Source: Massariosphaeria phaeospora (taxonomy: Eukaryota; Ascomycota; Dothideomycetes; Pleosporales). From it: a DNA stretch of 64,000 nt. The stretch's first letter is position 1. Every line of letters starts with the position of its first letter. Location of the stretch: the NCBI GenBank assembly GCA_011032825.1, contig JAADJZ010000006.1, forward strand, positions 620,001-684,000, written 5' to 3'. The position numbers and the translations under genes are program-made. This document shows, piece after piece, positions 58,060 to 64,000 of the stretch. The notes beneath the pieces are model-generated. The model was not told the origin of the DNA and ran no database searches. It was given only the letters and a program-made list of their open reading frames with translations.

Positions 58060-59887
58060 ATGTCCTTCTTCACGGGTGTGCAGTCGCTGCGCCTGCGAAA
58101 CCCCCCGATGAGTGTGTCGCCCAACTTCGTGTCCATGGCCGCCAACGATGGCCTGGCAGTCTTCCAGAACACCCACAGCGCGCATCCGGACTTTGCCAAC
58201 CTCTCGCTCCTCGTCTTTGAAGCTGTGCTGGAGGTGGTATGCGTGAGCCTTCCTGGCTACATTGTCGCCAGGATGGGCATGTTCGACGCAGAAAACCAGA
58301 AATTTGTTGCGAACCTGAACACACAACTCTTCACGCCGTGCCTGAGTAAGTGCGAACACGCCAGTCTCCAATTGGCTATCACTGACAACCTCCTCAGTCT
58401 TCACAAAACTAGCCTCTCAACTCAGCGCCGAGAAGCTGCTCGAACTAGGCGTCATCCCTTTCATCTTCGTGGTCCAGTTGCTTGTTTCGTACATCACAGC
58501 ACTAGTCGTGTCGCGTCTTTGCAAGTTCAACAAGAGGGCGAAGAACTTCGTGATTGCAATGGCGGTGAGTGCTCATGGCGGTTTAATATGTAGCGGCCAC
58601 TAATTGCATGCTCAGGTTTTCGGCAACTCCAACTCCCTTCCCATCTCTCTCGTCATATCGCTTTCCAAAACACTCAATGGACTTCACTGGGATAAAATAC
58701 CTGGCGACAACGACAACGAAGTCGCCGCCCGCGGAATTCTCTACCTCCTTATCTTTCAACAACTAGGCCAACTGGTACGATGGACTTGGGGTTTCAACGT
58801 CCTTCTAGCGCCCGCGAGCGCATACAAAGACGAAGATGCAGGGAGGCACAGCGCTATCGAGCGTGGACAGTACTCGGACAACGAGGCCGAAAACCTGCTG
58901 CAGGACGATTGGCAGTCGGACTACGATTCTGAATCCATCACGCCCGAGTTCCGTCGAAGCTACGCCACTTCTGCCGACTCGAGCTCCTCTAGTGATACGG
59001 ACTCGATTACCCAGCGCGAGACTTTTCAGGCCGGTGCTCTTTTCGCAACGCCTACCAACGGCAATGTTGTGATGAAAGGCCCGGGAAATATGCGGGGCAA
59101 TGGCTACGCGGGCGCCGATACTGGTATTGGCAGCGTCACAACCTACAAGCCCGATACCACGCCTCCGAAAGGCCTTAAAGGCGGGTGGGTGCGCATGAAG
59201 CACGCCGTCCAGCATTTCACACAGTCCATTTCTAGCGCAGTTGCTCATGCGGCCCAACGCACGTTCTCTGCTTTGCCGCACTGGCTCCAATGGACACTTT
59301 CCAAGATCTATTCGATATTCGCCAAGTTTCTTGGGGGGTGCTGGGAATTCATGAATCCTCCTCTCTGGGCCATGTTAGCAGCTATCGTAGTGGCGTCGAT
59401 ACCACCAGTGCAACATATGTTCTTCGACCCGGGAACTTTCCTGAGCAACTCTGTAACACGCGCCATCAGCCAAAGCGGCAGCGTGGCCGTTCCGCTCATC
59501 TTAGTCGTCTTGGGCGCCAACTTGGCTCGTAACACACTTCCGAAGGAGGATCTGCTTTCAGAGGAAGATGCGGCTGTGGAGAAGAAACTAGTTATCGCCT
59601 CGCTCGTCGGTCGGATGCTCATCCCAACTATCGTCATGGCGCCCCTTTTGGCTATTACGGCAAAGTTTGTACCCGTCAGCATCCTGGACGACCCAATCTT
59701 TGTCATTGTCTGCTTCCTCCTCACGGGAGCTCCTAGCGCCCTTCAGTTGGCCCAAATCTGCCAGATCAACAACGTGTACATGGGTGCTATGTCTACCTTG
59801 CTTTTCCAGAGCTACGTTGTCTGGATCTTGCCTTCCACCCTCGTTTTGGTTATGCTGGCATTGGAAACAGTTGAATGGGCACAGTAG
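58060..59887 (+). CDS. PIN-like (auxin efflux carrier family) membrane transporter
   Basis: Three exons, 58060-58345, 58398-58564 and 58616-59887, giving 574 residues. Hydrophobic helices cluster in two groups of five, at the N-terminus (about residues 50-240) and the C-terminus (about 415-570), separated by a long polar loop rich in Ser/Asp. Family marks are FGNSNSLPISLV, LILVVLGANLARNTL, and GAPSALQLAQI in the C-terminal half. This is the membrane transport protein (auxin efflux/PIN-like) family; yeast relatives include Ecm3. Fungal members lie in the ER or plasma membrane and their substrate is unknown. The intron joints CLI-FTKLA and AMA-VFGNSN keep frame. It is divergent to pbs2. Confidence 0.93.
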
Positions 59888-60666
59888 CAAGTTGAGGAGG
59901 AGAGCAAGAGCTGTACAAAATATCTTTGGGGCGCACAATTCGGTTATAGGCATGTGAGCGAGGCGTATGGCGTTTCGCACTCGGGCGGGAAACATGTGAA
60001 GCCAGCGGTCAATACGTGTACCAAGCGCTTAGAGGGTACCAACAAAAAAGCATGCCACTAGCAGCTGATGATTTTGGATCGTAGGATATCTCGAGCGTGT
60101 TCGTTTCACCTAGTTACTATGGGTTCGTCGTACATATTTATCCCTTATAGCTAGTAATCACATGAAAATTACACTAGCTTCTGCAGGTATCTTGTGCTTC
60201 TCAGTGGCGGCGACGCTGACGTAGACTTCGCCAAGCCGACAAGCGCAAGGCAAGGGCGATGGTAACAAGCTTCTGTTCAGAGCATAGCAGCTGCGTTGCC
60301 AGTAGTGACGCCTTTCCTCAACTTTCGAGCCAGATAATTAGTTGCTGTCCCCCTTCCAGTCATACCACAGTATGTCCATCTGCTGCTTACCCGGATTTTT
60401 GTCCTACATGCTCGTAACCCCCCGTGAACACGTCCAGCGCCAATCGTCTTGACACGTGCTACCCCGGTCTCGCGTCGTCCCGCACTACGGTATCGATAAC
60501 AGCCCTCCCGGGTTTGAGAAACACCAGCCTCCAAACCTTGAGCACTCGTTGCGGCTAATTCAGTGATCACCAAAACACATCTTATTCTGCGGCTCTTGGA
60601 ATATCCTAGCACAACCGTGGCTCCGCGAATTGAGCCTTGTACGTCAACGTTCGTCCACTACCCACT
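59888..60666. other. Intergenic region
   Basis: Between two plus-strand genes. No gene seen; the first part probably holds the carrier's 3' UTR. Confidence 0.5.
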
Positions 60667-63653
60667 ATGGCGGCTCCCGGTGAACAGCCACAGCCAACTG
60701 AGGCTCCAAGACGGAGCCTGACTCCCGTGCCATCCCGCCACAGCATCGTGGATGGCAATATGTCACCACGGACCACTACTCCAAAAGGTGCGTTCATTGT
60801 TTCTTCCAAGTTGTTCTACGGTCCCGTAATTGCTATTGGTACTTCCTATATCCCTCCACTACCATCAACGCAGTGCAGCCATTTCACTTTGACTAGCGCT
60901 GCAAACAACACTTTCCAATGCTTTTGTATTTCTCTTACGTTTTGTGTGCAATGCTTCAATGAGCATATGATACAGCCTATTGCATGTATTTGTCGCTGTC
61001 CTAAGTTTTAACTTATGCGAGAATTGGTCTCAATGCAATCAACTTCAGACTCGTTTCTGAAATCAAAAAGCTTATACATTTGATAGTAGTATCCATCGCT
61101 GAACCTGAAAGTATGTCCCCGTCGTCAAAGGGTAAGCAGAAGAATATTGACCAAAGTGAATCCTTTGACCTGGACAAAACTGCAAAGCAGTTCCGTGCAA
61201 GTGTTAGTGGAAGGCGGTTGTCGGGAAGACCTTCACTTGAACGTCTAAGCTCAGCAAAGTCTCAGAGCTTGATTGGGAACCCATCCATTTCGTCGCTTCT
61301 CTCAGACGACTCTGATCCCAATGCCTCTCAGCATGGCGGGCACACACACGAGAGTCTCCTAAGACAAGTCCGTGCGTGGATGCACCATGAGAAAACCAGA
61401 AGAGTGGCGCGGAAGGCTAAGCGCAAGGCTCGCAAAGATGCCCCGGTGAACACTGACCCTAAAGAGCACACCCACGGAGAAATTGACCAGTCTTTCACCC
61501 TACGAGAGAGAAGAGAGTCCGACTCGTCAGAAGGCTCCGTCGCACTCGAACAACTAGCCAACATATTGGAGAAGACGATGTCTCTCAAATCAACGGAAGG
61601 TTCAATAAAAAAACGGCGCCCATCACACGGTCAAAAGTTATCGTCCATCATGAAGCGTCATTCAACGGTGTCATCGGATACCGATTACTTTGAAGGGGGT
61701 GATCTTTTTGTCCCCAGCTGTGACGCCATCCTAGACAACTCTAAGACGATGGCTTATGGTGCAGGTGGACCAGAGTCTGAGGGGGCTGATCCTACAGCGA
61801 AGCTTAGTCGCAAATCACGAAAAGAGAAAGAAGCATGGTCAACCTTCAAATACGAAATTCTTCGGCTCGTACACACACTGAAACTAAAAGGATGGCGCCG
61901 AGTGTCACTGGAGCAGAGTAACGAGATCGAAGTGCAACGACTGAGTGGCGCCTTGACGAACGCTGTTTACGTCGTTTCACCCCCCAAGCATGTTTCCTCA
62001 GAGGGAGAACAAGGAAATGCAGTGCCCGCGCCGAAGAACCCGTCTCCGTGAGTAATGTTTTCGAGTCTGGGTAGATCCAACTGACGTACCCAGTAAACTT
62101 CTCCTACGGATTTATGGTCCGCAGGTCGAGCACTTGATTGACCGTGAAGGTGAGTTACAGATCCTCCAGCGACTCGCGCGCAAACGTATTGGCCCACGAA
62201 TGCTTGGGACCTTTACAAATGGACGTTTCGAGGAGTTTTTCAATGCCAACCCGCTCTCTCCGAATGAGCTCCGTATGCCAGACACGTCGAAGCAGATTGC
62301 GAAGCGTATGCGCGAACTACACGAAGGTATCGAGCTACTCCAGAAGGAAAGGGAGGGTGGGCCGTTCGTATGGCTGAACTGGGACAAATGGGTTCATCGT
62401 TGCGAAAAGATTGTTACCTGGCTCGATCAGCAGATAATCGATGGCAATCAGGGCTCTGTACAGTCACCAGCTGACGAGTGGAAGAACCGAGGGCTAGTCT
62501 GCGGAGTGCAGTGGTCGGCCTTCAGAAAGACGGTCGAAAAGTACAGATTATGGCTTGAGGAGCAATACGGTGGCATTCAACGAGTTAATGAGCGGTTGGT
62601 GTTTGCCCATAACGATGTAAGCCACTCTTCGAATCTTCTAAGCGGTGTAATACTGATACATCTACGTTCTAGACTCAATACGGCAACATTCTTCGGCTCA
62701 TGCCTGCTGGGGAGTCTCCGTTGCTTTTACCTGCGAATGAGCATAAGCAGCTTATTGTCATCGACTTCGAGTATGCCAATGCAAACCTCCCAGGACTCGA
62801 GTTCGCCAACCACTTCGTAAGATCACTTCAATCTAGCCCATTTACTCCACAACCGCCACTTGAAGCGGTTGAACTTCCAGCTAACTAAATCCCTCAGACT
62901 GAATGGTGCTACAACTACCATGATGATGTATCATACCGCTGCAACACAGCCTTCTACCCCACCCCTGAAGCACAACATCGATTTATCCATGCCTACCTCA
63001 CCCATAACCCAACCTACAAAGCGCGCGGTGGCTCGGCCTCCAACCCACCCACTCCGTATCTCAGCCCACTTCCTACGTCTGGAAGCACAACGGCTCTAGC
63101 TGCTACAGCAGCACCATCCAATATCTCAGCCTTCATGCTCGACTCCCGTGCGCCGCCCAGCGAGAAGAACTACTTCCAAGAGCAGGAAGCGCAAGCAGAG
63201 CGCGAGACCACCGAAGAAGCCCACCGGCTGATGGCAGAAACAAAGCTTTGGCGCCTGGCCAACTCGGCGCAGTGGGTCGCTTGGGGCATCGTACAGGCTC
63301 ATGTGCCTGGAATTCCTGACTTCCACTTCGATGACAGCGACGACGGCGAGCAGGGCGGCGAAGCTAGCGGAATGGGTGAACATGCGCAGCAGCTCGAGAG
63401 CGCCACGAAGGAGATACGTGACGTCGCCGGGGCGGACAAGAAATCTGAGGCTGGGTCTAGTGAGGCGGGTGCGGACGTGCACGGAAAACAAGATTCGCCG
63501 GCCCAGGAGGAGGAAGAGAAAGAGTTCGACTACCTAGGCTATGCGCAGGAGCGCGCATTGTTCTTCTGGGGCGATGCTATTCGTATGGGCATCATCAAGG
63601 CCGAGGACTTGCCAGAGAGTGTCAGGCAGAAAGTCAAGATTGTCGATTATTGA
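60667..63653 (+). CDS. Choline kinase (choline/ethanolamine kinase family)
   Basis: Five exons: 60667-60787, about 61087-62047, 62094-62616, 62673-62816 and 62898-63653, about 834 residues. The catalytic half is clear: KLLLRIYGPQVEHLIDRE, the Brenner loop LVFAHNDTQYGNIL (catalytic Asp near 535), the metal-binding LIVIDFEYANAN, and EFANHF-TEWCYNY across the last intron. A choline kinase N-terminal motif (TFKYEILRLVHTLKLKGWRRV) precedes it. The enzyme phosphorylates choline, the first step of the CDP-choline route to phosphatidylcholine. About 240 residues of Ser/Arg/Lys-rich sequence precede the domain and a Glu/Asp-rich insert lies near the C-terminus. The second exon's acceptor is ambiguous (61087 or 61090, both in frame) and intron 1, near 300 bases, is long. 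Confidence 0.93.
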
Positions 63654-64000
63654 GCGTGAGAGGTAGATGGATGGGCGCTGGGGACACCGAGATGCGAATT
63701 TGCGAGTGGTGAGAGTGAAGATGGCCTTCGGGGTTTCAACAGACAGATGGTGTTTTATGGGACTTGGACGAAGTGAGACTGAGACTGAGACTGAGATTGA
63801 AATTCATGGTTGCTGGAGGAGGGTAGGGGTATGCTCTGAGATGATAGGGAAGGGCATGCATTGAACGCTGGCACTGGGGAAAAGGGACGGTAGTTGCAAC
63901 AGCAATAAGAATGGCAATGAGACTGGCAATAGGAATGGCAACAGGGGATCCAAGTAGCAAGTGGTGGCTTTCTGTCAAGTCCAGATAATTCAACATAACT
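63654..64000. other. Window-end intergenic DNA with simple repeats
   Basis: Contains a GAGACT hexanucleotide run near 63775-63797 and a looser GGCAATAGGAAT-type run near 63895-63945. No gene seen before the window ends. Confidence 0.55.

Noticed and set aside
1..64000. CRISPR arrays, bacterial operon features or viral integrations
   Set aside because: No regularly spaced identical repeats, no Shine-Dalgarno-led gene strings, and no capsid, integrase or polymerase frames; the window is typical fungal nuclear DNA.

Overview
This window is nuclear DNA of a filamentous ascomycete (Pezizomycotina; a Dothideomycete-like genome is my best guess, by inference). The genes have short introns, mostly 45-90 bp, with GTAAGT/GTATGT-type donors, CTAAC-like branch sites and AG acceptors. 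The gene set fits: a BrlA-like C2H2 factor, reductive iron uptake, a SAT4/rhodopsin-type membrane protein, Pbs2 with the usual filamentous-fungal kinase insert, and small Cys-rich secreted proteins. I resolve 20 protein-coding genes with good support, two weaker small ORFs and one intron-containing tRNA. Exon models were joined by hand and checked for reading frame.

Layout. 1-4.9 kb: no gene seen, probably the long upstream region of a BrlA-like zinc-finger gene (5.0-6.4 kb). 6.9-11.9 kb: divergent ferroxidase (fet3) and iron permease (ftr1) genes sharing a 1.15 kb promoter with five exact ATCTGATAA iron-GATA sites. 12.7-14.0 kb: orotidine-5'-phosphate decarboxylase. 16.0-17.0 kb: Lys-rich nuclear repeat protein. 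17.8-18.8 kb: LigB/DODA-type dioxygenase. 19.1-19.6 kb: Cys-rich small secreted protein. 22.2-23.5 kb: rhodopsin-domain membrane protein. 24.9-26.5 kb: APC10. 27.1-29.2 kb: ELO-family elongase with a repeat tail. 30.0-32.0 kb: TA-rich, RIP-like segment with two small ORFs. 32.2-40.8 kb: proline-rich AIM3-like protein, single-pass membrane protein with a PPxY motif, PHD-finger protein. 41.7 kb: tRNA-Arg(UCG). 42.4-50.2 kb: accessory-looking island with a second small secreted protein, a secreted array of three I9-propeptide-like modules separated by Lys-Arg sites, a fungal membrane protein with a GC-AG intron, decayed repeats, and a secreted coiled-coil protein. 51.5-63.7 kb: conserved core genes sec63, pbs2, a PIN-like carrier and a choline kinase.

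How the parts work together. Fet3 oxidises Fe(II) and hands Fe(III) to Ftr1, so the shared promoter can co-regulate one high-affinity uptake complex. Pbs2 belongs to the osmotic-stress HOG cascade, Sec63 to ER protein import, choline kinase to phosphatidylcholine synthesis, and APC10 to the anaphase-promoting complex. The secreted proteins at 19.1 and 42.4 kb share one cysteine/glycine pattern that looks like a beta-gamma-crystallin-type fold. The most unusual item is the three-module Lys-Arg-punctuated I9-like array at 43.8-44.8 kb.
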